Assembly: GCA_023101885.1 (NCBI GenBank)
Contig: JALPQD010000640.1
Span: 165,614-229,613, forward strand
Direction: 5' to 3'
Origin: Typhlomys cinereus
Lineage: Eukaryota > Chordata > Mammalia > Rodentia > Platacanthomyidae
DNA: 64,000 bases
Below the pieces are notes generated by a model. That model was given only the letters and a program-made list of their open reading frames with translations, did no database searches and was not told where the DNA came from. Shown here piece after piece: positions 47,501-58,108 of this stretch. Made by a program: the position numbers and the translations under genes. Position 1 is the stretch's first letter; each line of letters opens with the position of its first letter.

Positions 47501-48175
47501 CAAGACTCTAGTTTAACCTGGTTTTATCTCTGGCCAGGGGGTGACATCCAATAATCCATCAGGATGGAGTGAAGGCATTGCAGGAGCAGCAAAACTGCAA
47601 AGAAAATCAACAAACCATAATCCCGAACTTCAGAGATTCTATATCAACCACCTAGACGTTAGGCCAGCCTAATCTCTCCCATCCTGAACCTCAGGGAAAT
47701 TTGGGAAGAGGGGGCATAAGATTGTAAGACCACAAGGATGGGAGGAGCAATGATATGCAGATACTCACACAATTAGGGTCGAAGCATCATAATTGGTACT
47801 TTCTATGCTTGCGCAATGTCAAATACACTATTGACCCCACAAAGATAGCATGTGGCTAAAGGCACGACATCCTGGAGGCAAGGGGATTGACAGCCACAAG
47901 TAGGTGTTCCTAATGCTTAAGGGGAACACAGGAAGGGTTTCTGGAAAATGGCAAATTGCGTCCTTCGTACGTCATCAGAGAGGAGGGCCCAGAGGAGCAG
48001 TATGGCATGCACATTAAAGGATTTTCCGGGGAATCGGGGGGAAGGCACTGGGGGAGGGGGAGGGAAAGGAGGAGGGGAGGGGGAGCACGGGGGGATCGGG
48101 GGAAGGAGCGAGGGGGTGAGGGAACCGGTGTACCATGTTAAGTTTGTATGAGCAGAAATAATAATAAAAAAGGTT
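41590..48175 (+). mobile_element. Nearly full-length L1 with promoter monomers, inactivated
   Basis: It runs from a GC-rich 5'UTR (about 41590-41900) to a 3' end 'aagtttgtatgagcagaaata' and an A-rich tail (about 48140-48175). ORF2 and 3'UTR parallel the intron 3 L1 block by block from about 44430. RT motifs can be traced near 45120-45250 and 45500-45540, but every frame is cut by small indels. No intact ORF1 is visible at 42400-44400. Candidate target duplication: TTAAAAACCAGTTT (about 41573-41586) and TTAAAAAATCAGTTT (about 48174-48188), imperfect. About 6.6 kb, the usual length of a complete L1. Confidence 0.85.
41593..41870 (+). promoter_or_regulatory. L1 5'UTR tandem monomers (internal promoter)
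   Basis: The sequence 'ggtgcccccatgtcccagcgg' (split at 41593) recurs at 41735 as 'ggtgcccccgtgtcccagcg'. The 142-bp spacing is followed each time by the same 'cacccaggcRgcctccRgctttgcctggg' order. It is GC-rich with several CpGs. Tandem 5' monomers with promoter activity are known for rodent L1s; promoter function here is inferred. The second copy is incomplete. Open frames across it, such as 41712-42158, are composition-driven. Confidence 0.8.
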
Positions 48176-48900
48176 TAAAAAATCAGTTTACTGTTTATAA
48201 ATAACATTAATAATAAAAAAGGATGGGGGTAGGGCTCTGGACTCCTCTGGCAGCTCAGACCAGGGCTGGTCTGGCACCCTTAGCCCAGATCTCAGTCTCC
48301 GGGTTGAGAATGAAGGATGTCGAGGTGGCTTGAGAGCTGTCTCATTCTTCTCTTAATAGAGATTTTTTTTAAAAAAGCTTTCAATCCCTGTCAGAAGCAG
48401 GTTGACTTCTGAGCCTAACAAAATGAGAGAATTTAACTTAATGCTGCTCCCGTATTTGAAGGAGAGAGAGAGAGAAAAAAAAAAAAAGGTAGCTAGGAAT
48501 ATACATCGCTCCATGGAAGCCGTGAGGGCTACGAAGTCACAGGACAGCACAAAAGGACCAGCATTCTCGCATTATTTGCGATGATTCTGAGCGGCCGAAT
48601 AAGCAGACGCTAAATAGTCTAAACAACTGTTTCATAGAGAAACTTCTACAACAGCATAACGCAGAATGATAGCTAGTGATGAGCGTTTCATGATGCTCAC
48701 GCGTGCTATATTAATGGCCTTCAAACTTTTGAAGATGACAATTTGTTAGATGGTAACACAGCCGTTTGTGTTCTTGAATGTTACAAAATTTTTTGATTGT
48801 GTAAAAATCTTACTGCAATTATTTTGTTTACACACTATGCTCTTGAAGTGGACAACAAAATGGAGCTATGAGCTAACATGCTTCTGAGGAACTCTTGCTG
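48176..48900. other. Unassigned, partly CpG-bearing sequence
   Basis: Between two L1 copies lies about 700 bp I cannot assign to a repeat. It has scattered CpGs (near 48280, 48320, 48505-48610 and 48690-48715), a (GA)n/(A)n stretch at about 48463-48487 and no coding potential beyond about 65 codons. Confidence 0.4.
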
Positions 48901-48980
48901 GCTCACAGAGCTTATAGGTGGCAGAGCTAGAATTTAAGTTTAGAACCTTCTGACCACCAAAACAAAAGTCAAGGAATTTC
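48898..48980 (+). mobile_element. MIR fragment
   Basis: 'tggctcacagagcttataggtggcagagctagaatttaagtttagaacc' follows the MIR core ('cacagctagtaagtggcagagc...tttgaaccc') with expected ancient divergence. Identified by eye. Confidence 0.6.
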
Positions 48981-49309
48981 TTTTCTATGCCATTCAAAAT
49001 GAAAATTGATATCTTCCCAGTCTTCCTTGTTGCTGTATTTTGCTCAGCAGGTAGTATAACTGGAAACCAGACTGGCATTTGATAGTCAAGCCTCTTGAAA
49101 GTTTTCCATTTTTCTCTTGAGCTTGTGAATTAACACACTTGCAGATCATACTTCCACATATTCTGAAATCTATAAAAGGCAGCAGGAGCTTTGTCTTACA
49201 TGCTTTTCATGGTTTAGCTATTAAAAATCAAGTGGTTTTATTTGTCCATCCTACTATCAGTGTGCTAGAGTTGTGACAGGTCCAATATGGATCATCTCTT
49301 CTTACCTTC

Positions 49310-49400
49310 CATTTCTTCCTTTCTCTCTTTGGAGTTCAAATCTAGGGCCTGGTTCATGTTTGACAAGGGCACCACTGAGCTACTCACCAGCCCTATATGC
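49310..49400 (-). mobile_element. ID/B4-type SINE fragment
   Basis: Complement of an ID-like head: 'tggagttcaaatctagggcctggttcatg', then 'gacaagggcaccactgagctactcaccagccct'. Confidence 0.55.
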
Positions 49401-49489
49401 TGATTTCTTGGCTGGGGAACATACTTTGATAAACCTCTCAGGACTGCATGCTATATGAAGTAGAAATTTACTTAAAAAGGTTGTGCTGA

Positions 49490-50542
49490 CAAAGAATTAA
49501 GCGCCGTATGTACTCCCTAATAGGTGGCTCCTAGTACCAAACCCACTTAGAGACACTCAAGGATAAACCTCTGTAATACCTACAGCAATTGCAAAGATTA
49601 TGAACAGGAGGGATGGGGTAGGAGGGCCCCACCAGAAACAAGAGAGAGGGGACCATGTTACAGCAGAGAAAAAGGCCCATCAAGGACTTGCAAGTAAGTA
49701 AGAGAACATCTTGTTAAGTTCACAGACTTTCCTTCCTGATCATTTGCAACTGATGGGGTATGATCTTACCAGAAGGGAGGGCATATAGTCTGGCAGATAA
49801 AAGTAACGCAGTTGGTCAAATGGGTGATTGACCCCTCCCTCACCTCATACTTTTATTACTCTACCTTTGAATATACTCTTATAACAAGACTACTTTACAG
49901 ATTTTTATCTCTGGCCAGGGGTGACATCCAATACCCATCAGTGAATGGAGTGAAGGGCATATGCAGGAGCGCAAAAAAGAAAAAAAAAATCACAACCATA
50001 ATCCGAACATTAGAGACTCTATATCAACCACCTGGAACTAGGCCAGCCCTAAGCGCTCCCCAGCCGGAACGCCCTGCAAGGGAAATTTTTGGAAGAGGGG
50101 CGGTAAGATTGTAAGACCCAAGGATGGGAGGAGCAATGATATGCAAGATACTCCACACAAGTTAGGGTCGAAGCAATCATAATTGGACTTTGCATGCCCT
50201 GCGCAATGTCCAACACATTATTGACCTCACAAAGTCTAGCATGGGCTAAAGGCACCAAGATCCTTGGAGGCTAGGGGTTGACAGCCACAGTAGTGTTCCT
50301 ATGCTTAAGGGGAACATAGGAAAGGGTTCTGGGAAATGCCACTGGGTCCTTGCACCTCATTGGAGAGGAGGACCCAGAGGAGAGTTTGGCATACACATTA
50401 AAGGATGCTCCGGGGATGGGAGGGGGAGGCACTGGGAGATGGGGAGGGAGGGGGAGGGGGAGAGGAGGGGGGCACAGGGGGGGAGGGGTGGAGGGAGGGA
50501 GAGGACCGGTGTACCTGTTAATTTTGTATGAGTGGAAATAAA
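49490..50542 (+). mobile_element. 5'-truncated L1 3' end
   Basis: Covers the last bases of ORF2 ('aattaagcgccgtatgtactccctaatagg', split at 49497), the 3'UTR and the purine-rich tract (50410-50510), ending 'tttgtatgagtggaaataaa'. The duplication AAAAAGGTTGTGCTGA flanks it (49474-49489, 50543-50559 with one extra A). It parallels 11440-12480 with several small indels. Confidence 0.92.
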
Positions 50543-50544
50543 AA

Positions 50545-50959
50545 AAGGTTGTGCTGAGAACTATTAAAATTGAATATTTGAGTGAGCTTGTAATAAAAGG
50601 ATAATAAAATCTTTAAAATTAAAAACTGGTGGAAAAGATGACTAAGAAAACACATATATTTCAGGCATTGTTTGCTTTCTTAAATTATAGTATACAACAA
50701 CAAATATAATAAACTGAGCTCACTAAATGATGTCTATATATTAAACAATGTTAACTTGCTTTTAGAAAATGTGAACAAATATGTCCATCTTACAAATAAG
50801 AGATCATAAATAAAAAGCTTATGACTATATATTATATTATTTTATATATTATATTTATATATATTTATGTATATAAATTTAACTTAGAGAAAATGTAAAA
50901 AAATTGAAGTTAATCCCCAGTTTAACTAATATAACTCTATTGTTTACTTGGTTCTCTCT
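50545..50959. other. AT-rich sequence without recognised features
   Basis: No gene or repeat landmark apart from TATA/ATTT-rich stretches at about 50825-50880. Confidence 0.6.
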
Positions 50960-50964
50960 CCTTC

Positions 50965-51432
50965 TGTGATAGTTAAGCCTGGGTGTCAACTTGACACACT
51001 CAGTATTAACTAAGTTGGGCTGAGACCACCTCTGGAAAGGATCAACTGAGACTACTTGAAAGGATTATACACACCCCAGATCCTATCAGAACCTCCAAAG
51101 CTCTCAAAGGATTCTCCCAATACTGCATCATATAAAAAGGAGCCACCAAGGAGAACGGATGCCTTTCTTGCAGCTGTGCTAGGAATCGTTCTTTCTTCCG
51201 GCCGCCTGGTTTCTTTGACCTTCTAGCCTTCGACTAGACTAACTCTAGGAGTTCTCCAGCCTTCCGCCATCACCCACTTGACTACCGAACTGAGCAGCTA
51301 GTTATTGGCAGCCATCGTTGGACTACCTTGGCTACTGGACTACCTCAGCCTTATCTGTAAGCCAACTCAATAAATTTCATATATATATTCATTCTGTGAA
51401 TTCCATGACTCTAGAGAACCCTAACTAATACA
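50965..51432 (+). repeat. ERV-L 5' LTR
   Basis: 468 bp from TGTGATAGTTAAGCCTGG to ...CCCTAACTAATACA. TATA-like TATAAAAAGG at 51131-51140 and AATAAA at 51369-51374 place U3, R and U5 in the expected order. It matches the 3' LTR at 57624-58108. Confidence 0.96.
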
Positions 51433-51437
51433 GAAAT

Positions 51438-51456
51438 TGGTACCGGAAGTGGTTCT
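51438..51456 (+). other. Primer-binding site, tRNA-Leu type
   Basis: TGGTACCGGAAGTGG begins five bases after the LTR end. It resembles the complement of the 3' end of leucine tRNA (TGGTACC...), the primer after which ERV-L is named. The assignment is from memory and a few positions differ. Confidence 0.75.
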
Positions 51457-51476
51457 AGAGAAACAGAATTGTAAGA

Positions 51477-53420
51477 ATGAATTTTGCTGGCAAGCTTTGT
51501 GATATCTGGAGTTGGCTTTTTGACCCAGTGGAACCTCCAGCGACTAAAGACTCCCCTAGTGGCATGAAGAGCACTGCAACCGTTTGGAGTGAACTGTTTC
51601 TAGAACTGGTAAAAGTAGGTGTGTTGGACAGTCTTGATGTCCCTCTTGCGAGGATTGAGAATCTCAGCGATTCTGTATATGAAACTTTAGATAAAATGAG
51701 TAAGAATAAGGAAAATGATGATGCTGGCTGGTTGTTTCTAGCATCTCTCATTAAACTACAAATGGAAAAGGAAGACCTCAGAGAGGAAAATATCCAACTC
51801 AGAAAGTGCGTAAACAGGGCTAGAGAGGTGGCTCAGGGGTTAAGCCTCTGCCTTGCAGGCGGAAGGTCCTGAGTTCGGATCCCAGATCCCACGTATAGAC
51901 GCCAGGCGGAAGCGGGGGCGGCCTGCTCTTCTGGTCCTGGTAGGGCGGAGCCTGTGAATCCCGGGGCAGAAGGAGGTGGAGGCGTCCATGGTGGTTCGCG
52001 AATTCGTCCGTGGTTCTACGCACACACGCACACATGCACGCACGCACATGCGCACAGTTGAATAAATAATAATAATAAAAATTGAAAAAAGAAAGTGCAT
52101 AAACAACTTAGAAGTTTCTAAGTGTGCCCTAGAGGAGAATCTTTTCTCCAGTAGCAGTAGGGCTCAAATTGCTGAAAATCAAACCCAAACTTTGATTAGT
52201 AGAGTGGCTGAGTTACAATGTAAATTAAATTCCCAGCCTTGAAAGCTGTCGGCGGTTAAAATAAAAGCACCGATTGGCAAAGAGTGAGATCCTGAAAAGT
52301 GGGATGCTGATGTGTGGGAAGACCAAACTGATGATGAAGACCTCCAACCCTCACATTTTGATGGATTTATTTCGCCTGAGGAAATAGTTGCCCCTACGTC
52401 AGCAGAAAATGAATCCCCACCCCCACCCTCTACAGAAGTGCTGTTTTCACCTTTGCCACAAAGAAAATACTGAAGTTACAGCACGCCCACCTTGATTGCT
52501 TCCAGGCCTATAACTAGGCTCAAGGCTAAACAGGCTCCTAAAGGTGAAATAGAAAGTGTGGTCCATGAGGAGGTGCGCTATACCCCTAAAGAACTCCATG
52601 ACTTTTCTAACATAAGCAGCGGTCTGGGGAATATCCCTGGGAATGGATTGTAAGGCTATGGGATACTGGTGGAAGAAGTATAAAACTGGATAAAAGTGAG
52701 TTCACAGAAGTGGGCCCATTGAGTAGAGATTCTAGGTTTAACACTGCTACTCATAGAGTTAAAAATGGTGCCAAGAGTTTATTTGAGTGGGTAGCTAAAG
52801 TATTTATTAAAGTTTGGCCTTCTGAGAAGGAATTAGAGATTCCAGATATTACTTGGTTTAGTGTTGACGATGGGATTAAGAGGCTCAGCGAAATTGGTAT
52901 GCTTGACTGTATACGTTCTTTAAAGTCCAATTCTCAATGGCAGAATCCAGATGACATGCCTTTTACCAGAAATGTACTTAATAAATCGGGGAGAGGGGCA
53001 GCACCAAATATGAAGGCTCCTATCATTGCTCTTCTCCTGGTTCCAGACCTAACAATGGGAGATGCTGCCGCCCAGTTGGAAGACTTAAATTCAGTGGGCC
53101 TAGGTGGATCAAGGAGTAGTAGGGGGCAAGTGGCAGCATTGAATCGCCAATGGCAAAGTAAGTGTACTAACCATAATGTGCAGCATAGACAGAACAGTAC
53201 TTATGAGGGCTTAGACCTTTGGCATTGGCTAATTAACCATGGTGTCCCCAAAAGTAAAATAGATAAGAAGCCTACAAAGTTCTTATTTGACCTGTACAAG
53301 CAGAAAAATTCTAACAGAAATGAAGGAAAAGCTGGCTTTACTCGTAGCAGCAGAGAATCACGGCCTGTCAACGAATTTCCAGACTTGAGCCAGTTTACAG
53401 ATCCAGAACCTCTTGAATGA
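51477..53420 (+). pseudogene. ERV-L gag, interrupted
   Basis: The first open piece starts at ATG 51477 (MNFAGKLCDIWSWLF) and runs about 112 codons to a SINE at 51817. It has a helical, charged stretch (EKEDLREENIQLRK) that could form a coiled coil. After the SINE the frame is broken between about 52110 and 52700. A second open piece, 52710-53420 (about 236 codons), continues gag with DITWFSVDDGIKRL and PALLLVPDL-like capsid-region sequence and ends in TGA. I see no CCHC zinc knuckle. The protein would be the structural polyprotein of the particle; this copy cannot encode it. Confidence 0.85.
51817..52089 (+). mobile_element. CA-tailed SINE (young subfamily) inserted in gag
   Basis: Starts 'gggctagagaggtggctcagg', with the CpG-rich body ('acgccaggcggaagcggggg') and CA/GCAC-rich tail. 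Flanks AGAAAGTGCGTAAACA (51801-51816) and AGAAAGTGCATAAACA (52090-52105) are a 16-bp duplication with one CpG-type change. Same orientation as the provirus. Confidence 0.95.
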
Positions 53421-53543
53421 AGGGGAGGCCGGGTCCCTTTAAGGAAGGACCTTGGCACCATAGTAAAAAGCTTTAATATTAGTCTTTCTCCTGTCCTTCC
53501 ACAAAAGGACCTAAGGCCTTTCACTAGAGTAACTGTGCATTGA

Positions 53544-53865
53544 GGAAAAGGAAATAATCAGACATTTTGGGGTCTACTAGATACTGGGTCTGAGTTGACA
53601 TTGATTCCAGGAGACCCTAAAAAGCATTGTAGGTCTCCAGTTAAAGTAGGGGCATATGGAGATCAGGTGATTGATGGAGTTTTAGCTAATGTTCGACTCA
53701 CAGTAGGTCTAGTAGGTCCAGTAGGTCCCCAAACTCATCCAGTGGTTATTTCCCCAGTGCCAGAATGTATAATTGGAATAGATATACTTAGAAGTTGGCA
53801 GAACCCTCACACTAGTTCCTTGAAATGTGGAGTAAGAGCCATTGTGGTTGGGAAGGCCAAATGGA
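53544..53865 (+). pseudogene. ERV-L protease region
   Basis: The aspartic protease active-site motif [13 protein letters not shown] is encoded at about 53574-53613 (DTGS at 53580-53591). Downstream, IIGIDILR (about 53770) resembles the conserved C-terminal part of retroviral proteases (usually IIGRD/IIGID). An in-frame TGA at 53541-53543 lies just upstream. The piece is continuous with RT in the same frame. Confidence 0.85.
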
Positions 53866-55163
53866 AGCCTTTAGAATTGTCTCTACCAAGGAAAATAGTG
53901 AATCAGAAACAGTATCATATCCCTGGAGGAATTACAGAAATCAGTGCCACCATCAAGGACTTGAAGGATGCAAGGGTGGTGGTTCCTACCACCTCTCCTT
54001 TTAATTCTCCCATTTGGCCTGTGCAGAAGACAGATGGATCATGGAGAATGACAGGCGATTATCACAAACTTAATCAAGTCGTGACTCCAATTGCAGCTGC
54101 TGTACCAGATGTGGTTTCATTGCTTGAGCAGATCAACACATCTCCTGGTACTTGGTATGCAGCCACTGATCTTTTTTTTTTTTAATTTTTATTATTATTT
54201 ATTCAATTGTGCGTGTATGCATATGTGCATGTGTGTGTATGTATGTGTGTGTATATGTATGTATGTGTGTGTAGAACCACGGACGAATTCGGGAACCACC
54301 ATGGACGCCTCCACCTCCTTCTTGTTTACTCTGCCCCGGGATTCACAGGCTCTGCCCTACCAGGACCGGAAACGCAGGCCGCCCCTACTTCTGCCCTATA
54401 CGTGGGGTCTAGGATCCGAACTCAGGACCTTCCGCCTGCAAGGCAGAGGCTTAACCCCTGAGCCACCTCTCCAGCCCCTGCAGCCACTGATCTTGCAAAT
54501 GCTTTTTTTTCCATACCTATTCATAAAGATCATCAGAAGCAATTTCAGTTGGCAAGGCCAGCAGTATACATTTACAGTGTTGCCTCAAGGGTATATTAAT
54601 TCTCCAGCCCTATGCCATAACTTGGTTCACAGAGATCTTGATCGCTTGTCTCTTCCACAAGGTATCACACTAGTCCATTATATAGATGATATTATGCTGA
54701 TTGGACCAAGTGAGCAGGTAATAGCAACATTTTGGATTTGTTGGTAAGGTATATGCGCAACAGAGGATGGGAAATAAATCCAACCAAAATCCAAGGACCT
54801 TCTACTTCAGTAAAAATTTTAGGAGTTCAGTGGTGTGGGGCATGTAGAGATATCCCCTCTAAGGTAAAGGATAAGTTGTTGCACCTGGCCCCTCCCACCA
54901 CTAAGAAAGAAGCACAACGTTTGGTGGGCCTGTTTGGATTTTGGAGGCAGCACATTCCTCACTTGGGTATGTTACTTAGGCCCATATACTACGTAACTCG
55001 GAAAGCTGCCAGCTTTGAGTGGGGCCCAGAACAAGAGAAGGTTCTTCAGCAGGTTCAAGCTGCTGTACAGGCTGCCTTGGCACTTGGACCATACGATCCA
55101 GCAGACCCAATGGTATTGAAAGTGTCTGTTGCAGATAGAAATGCTGTTTGGAGTCTCTGTTAG
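53866..55163 (+). pseudogene. ERV-L reverse transcriptase, interrupted
   Basis: The N-terminal RT piece includes [19 protein letters not shown] and DYHKLNQV (about 53990-54080) and is cut by a SINE at 54174-54478. RT resumes with [12 protein letters not shown] and the catalytic YIDD box at 54679-54690. A frameshift near 54730 moves the rest (thumb and connection, [16 protein letters not shown]) into another frame that stops at TAG 55161-55163. Catalytic aspartates in YIDD are present, but no frame spans the domain. Confidence 0.92.
54174..54478 (-). mobile_element. CA-tailed SINE (young subfamily) inserted in RT
   Basis: A reversed copy: poly(T), GT/GTAT-rich tail, CpG-bearing body ('cacggacgaattcgggaacc') and the head complement 'gagccacctctccagcccc'. 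A perfect 16-bp duplication TGCAGCCACTGATCTT flanks it (54158-54173, 54479-54494). It is opposite in orientation to the gag SINE. Confidence 0.96.
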
Positions 55164-55970
55164 GCTCCCATAGGTGAATCACAGAAGAGACCCTTGGGAT
55201 TTTGGAGCAAGGTCCTACCATCATCTGCAGACAATTACTCTCCTTTTGAGAAACAACTCTTGGCTTGTTATTGGGCCTTAGTGGAAACTGAACGTCTGAC
55301 AATGGGTCACCAAGTTACCATGCGACCTGAGTTACCCATCATGAGTTAGGTGCTATCTGACCCAGCAAGCCATAAAGTTGGACGGGCACAGCAGCAATCT
55401 ATTATCAAATGGAAATGGTACATATGAGACAGGGCCCGAGCGGGTCCCGAAGGCACAAGTAAGCTGCATGAAGAAGTTGCCCAAATGCCTATGGTTCCCC
55501 AGCCTGTTGCAATGCCTGTTCCCAAGCATGCACCTATGGCCTCCTGGGGTGTGCCCTATGATCGGCTGACTGAAGAAGAAAAGACTAGGGCCTGGTTTAC
55601 AGATGGTTCTGCTCGATATTCAGGTGCCACCCAGAAGTGGACAGCTGCAGCGCTACAACCCCTTTCTGCAACAACCCTAAAGGACACTGGAGAAGGGAAA
55701 TCTTTGCAGTGGGCAGAACTTCGGGCAGTGCACATGGTTGTACACTTTGCCTGGAAGGAAAAATGGCCAGATGTGCGACTGTATACTGATTCATGGGCTG
55801 TAGCCAATGGTTTGGCAAGATGGTCAGAGACTTGGAAGGAACATAATTAGAAAATTGGTGAGAAAGACATCTGGGGAAGAAGCATGTGGATAGATCTCTC
55901 CCAATGGACAAAGGACACAAAGATATTTGTGTGTCATGTAAATGCTCATCAAAAGAGGACATTGGCAGAA
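55164..55970 (+). pseudogene. ERV-L connection and RNase H region
   Basis: After connection-like sequence (55164-55480), an open piece at 55485-55850 encodes RNase H with WFTDGSARYSG (first Asp), LQWAELRAVHM (Glu) and LYTDSWAVANG (second Asp). It ends at TAG 55848-55850, and the last motif, FVCHVNAHQ with the catalytic-region histidine, is encoded beyond it at about 55930. The three acidic catalytic residues are visible, but the stop separates them from the C-terminal part. Confidence 0.88.
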
Positions 55971-56800
55971 GAAACATTCAATAATCATGTGGATAAGATG
56001 ACCCATTCTGTGGATAGTCAGCCTCTTTCCCCAGCCATTCCTGTTATTGCCCAATGGGTCCATGAACAAAGTGGACATGGTGGCAGAGATGGAAGTTATA
56101 CATGGGCTCAACAACATGGACTTCCACTCACCAAGGCTGACCTGGCTACAGCTGCTGCTGAGTGCCAAATCTGCCAGCAGCAGAGACCAACTCTGAGTCC
56201 CTGATATGGAGCCATTCCTCGGGGTGACCAACCAGCAACGTGGTGGCAGGTCAACTACATTGGACCACTTCCAAGATGGAAAGGGCAGTGCTTTGTTCTT
56301 ATTGGGATAGATACTTATTTTGGCTATGGATTTGCCTTTCCTGCACATCATGCTTCTGCCAAGACTACCATCCAGGGACTTACAGAATGACTTATCCACC
56401 ATCATGGAATTCCACACAGCATTGCTTCTGACCAGGGAACTCATTTCACAGCTAAAGAAGTACGGCAGTGGGATCATGACCATGGAATTCATTGGTCTTA
56501 CCATGTTCCCCACAATCCTGAAGCAGCTGGCTTGATAGAAGGGTGCAATGGCCTTTTAAAGGCACAATTACAGCGTCAATTAGGTGGTAATAGTCTGGAG
56601 GGATGGGACAGAATTCTCCAGAAGGCAGTATATGCCTTAAACCAGCATCCAATATATGGTACTGTGTCTCCTATAGCCAGGATTCACGAGTCCAGGAATC
56701 AAGGGGAGGAAATAGGAATAGCTCCTCTTACTATCACTCCTAGTGACCCATTAGGAAAATTTTTGTTTCCTGTTCCCATGAGCCTGTGTTCTACTGGCTT
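55971..56800 (+). pseudogene. ERV-L integrase, broken
   Basis: The N-terminal zinc-finger motif is visible: WVHEQSGHGG (two His, about 56056) and AECQICQQQRP (two Cys, about 56158). A TGA at 56202-56204 follows. The catalytic core continues with an aspartate in LIGIDTYFGYGF (about 56298) and one in ASDQGTHF (about 56425), then the glutamate-bearing NPEAAGLIEG (about 56515), in frames separated by further breaks. The C-terminal part is open in 56532-56927. All parts of a DDE integrase are identifiable, but the gene is dead. Confidence 0.88.
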
Positions 56801-57282
56801 AGAAGTTTTGGGTCCAGAGCAGAGAATGCTTCTGCCAGGAGACACAGCAACTATTCCTTTGAATTGGAAGCTAAGGCTTCCTCCTGGTTATTTTTGGACT
56901 TCTGATGCCCTTGAGTCAACAGGCTAAGAAAGGAATAACAGTGTTAGGAGGGGTGATTGACCTAGACCACCAAGGGGAAATTGGATTGATTCTACATAAT
57001 GGTGGTAAGGAAGAGTATGTCTGGAGTGCAGGAGATCCACTAGGGCATCTCTTGGTATTATCATGTCTTGTGATTAAGGTCAATGGGAATTTACAGCAAC
57101 CCAACACAGGAAAGACAGTAAATGGTCCAGATCCTCCAGGAATGAACGTATGGGTAACCCCTCCAGGTAAAGAGCCAAGACCTGCGGAAGTACTTGCTGA
57201 AGGTGGAGGAAATACAGAATGGGTAGTAGAAGAAGGTAGTTATAAATACCACCTAAGGCCACATAACCAGTTACAGAAATGA
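56801..57282 (+). pseudogene. ERV-L dUTPase, split by a frameshift
   Basis: The start of the dUTPase-like domain (about 56810-56925: LLPGDTATIPLNWKLRLPPG) is in the integrase frame. The rest (56905-57282) is in an overlapping frame and includes GGVIDLDHQGEIGLILHN, the conserved motif with the catalytic Asp region of trimeric dUTPases. It ends at TGA 57280-57282. Position after integrase is specific to the ERV-L group; lentiviral and beta-retroviral dUTPases sit elsewhere. Confidence 0.88.
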
Positions 57283-57623
57283 GGATTATAATTGCCATGA
57301 GTGCTTCTGGTTTAGACTGTCAAGAATAGACTGGTGCATGGACACATACTCTAAGAAGATATTTATATTATATAATGTAATGTTAATCTGTAGTTATGAG
57401 ATGAAATATTGTAAACTACATTATGATATTGTGTTATGGGACACTAAGGCTAAGCATTTCTCAAGGGGCATTGTCATTAATCTTGTAAAAATAATGCGTG
57501 TATGGTTGTACGTGGATAGCTATATTATGTTAGGTGGAATTATGAATCTTACTGCTTTTATTTGGAGATTTTTTAATGGCCTAAGGAAATGTGATTTGGT
57601 GTCAAGTTGAAAAGGGGTGGACT
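57283..57623 (+). other. Env-less 3' leader with polypurine tract
   Basis: About 340 bp between dUTPase and 3' LTR encode no env-like product; the open frame at 57338-57610 is not recognisable. The polypurine tract GAAAAGGGGTGG lies at 57609-57620, immediately before the LTR, as needed for plus-strand priming. Confidence 0.8.
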
Positions 57624-58033
57624 TGTGATAGTTAAGCCTGGGGGTGCCAACTTGACACACTCAGTATTAACTAAGTTGGGCTGAGACCACCTCTGGAAAG
57701 GATCAACTGAGACTACTTGAAAGGATTATACACACCCCAGATCCTATCAGAACTCCAAAGCTCTCAAAGGATTCTCCCAACACTACATCATATAAAAAGG
57801 AGCCACCAAGGAGAACGGATGCCCTTCTTGCAGCTGTGCTAGGAATCGTTCTTTCTTCCGGCCACCCGATTTCTTTGACCTTCTAGCCTTCGACTAGACT
57901 AACTCTAGGAGTTCTCCAGCCTTCAGCCATCACCCACTTGACTACCAAACTGAGCAGCTAGCTATTGGCAGCCATCGTTGGACTACCTTGGCTACTGGAC
58001 TACCTCAGCCATATCTGTAAGCCAACTCAATAA

Positions 58034-58064
<31 letters not shown>

Positions 58065-58108
58065 TCATTCTGTGAATTCCATGACTCTAGACAACCCTAA
58101 CTAATACA
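57624..58108 (+). repeat. ERV-L 3' LTR
   Basis: 485 bp, TGTGATAGTTAAGCCTGG to ...CCCTAACTAATACA, with TATAAAAAGG at 57791-57800 and AATAAA at 58029-58034. It is longer than the 5' LTR because of an AT dinucleotide expansion at about 58040-58064. By-eye alignment to the 5' LTR shows roughly 12 substitutions. Confidence 0.96.
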
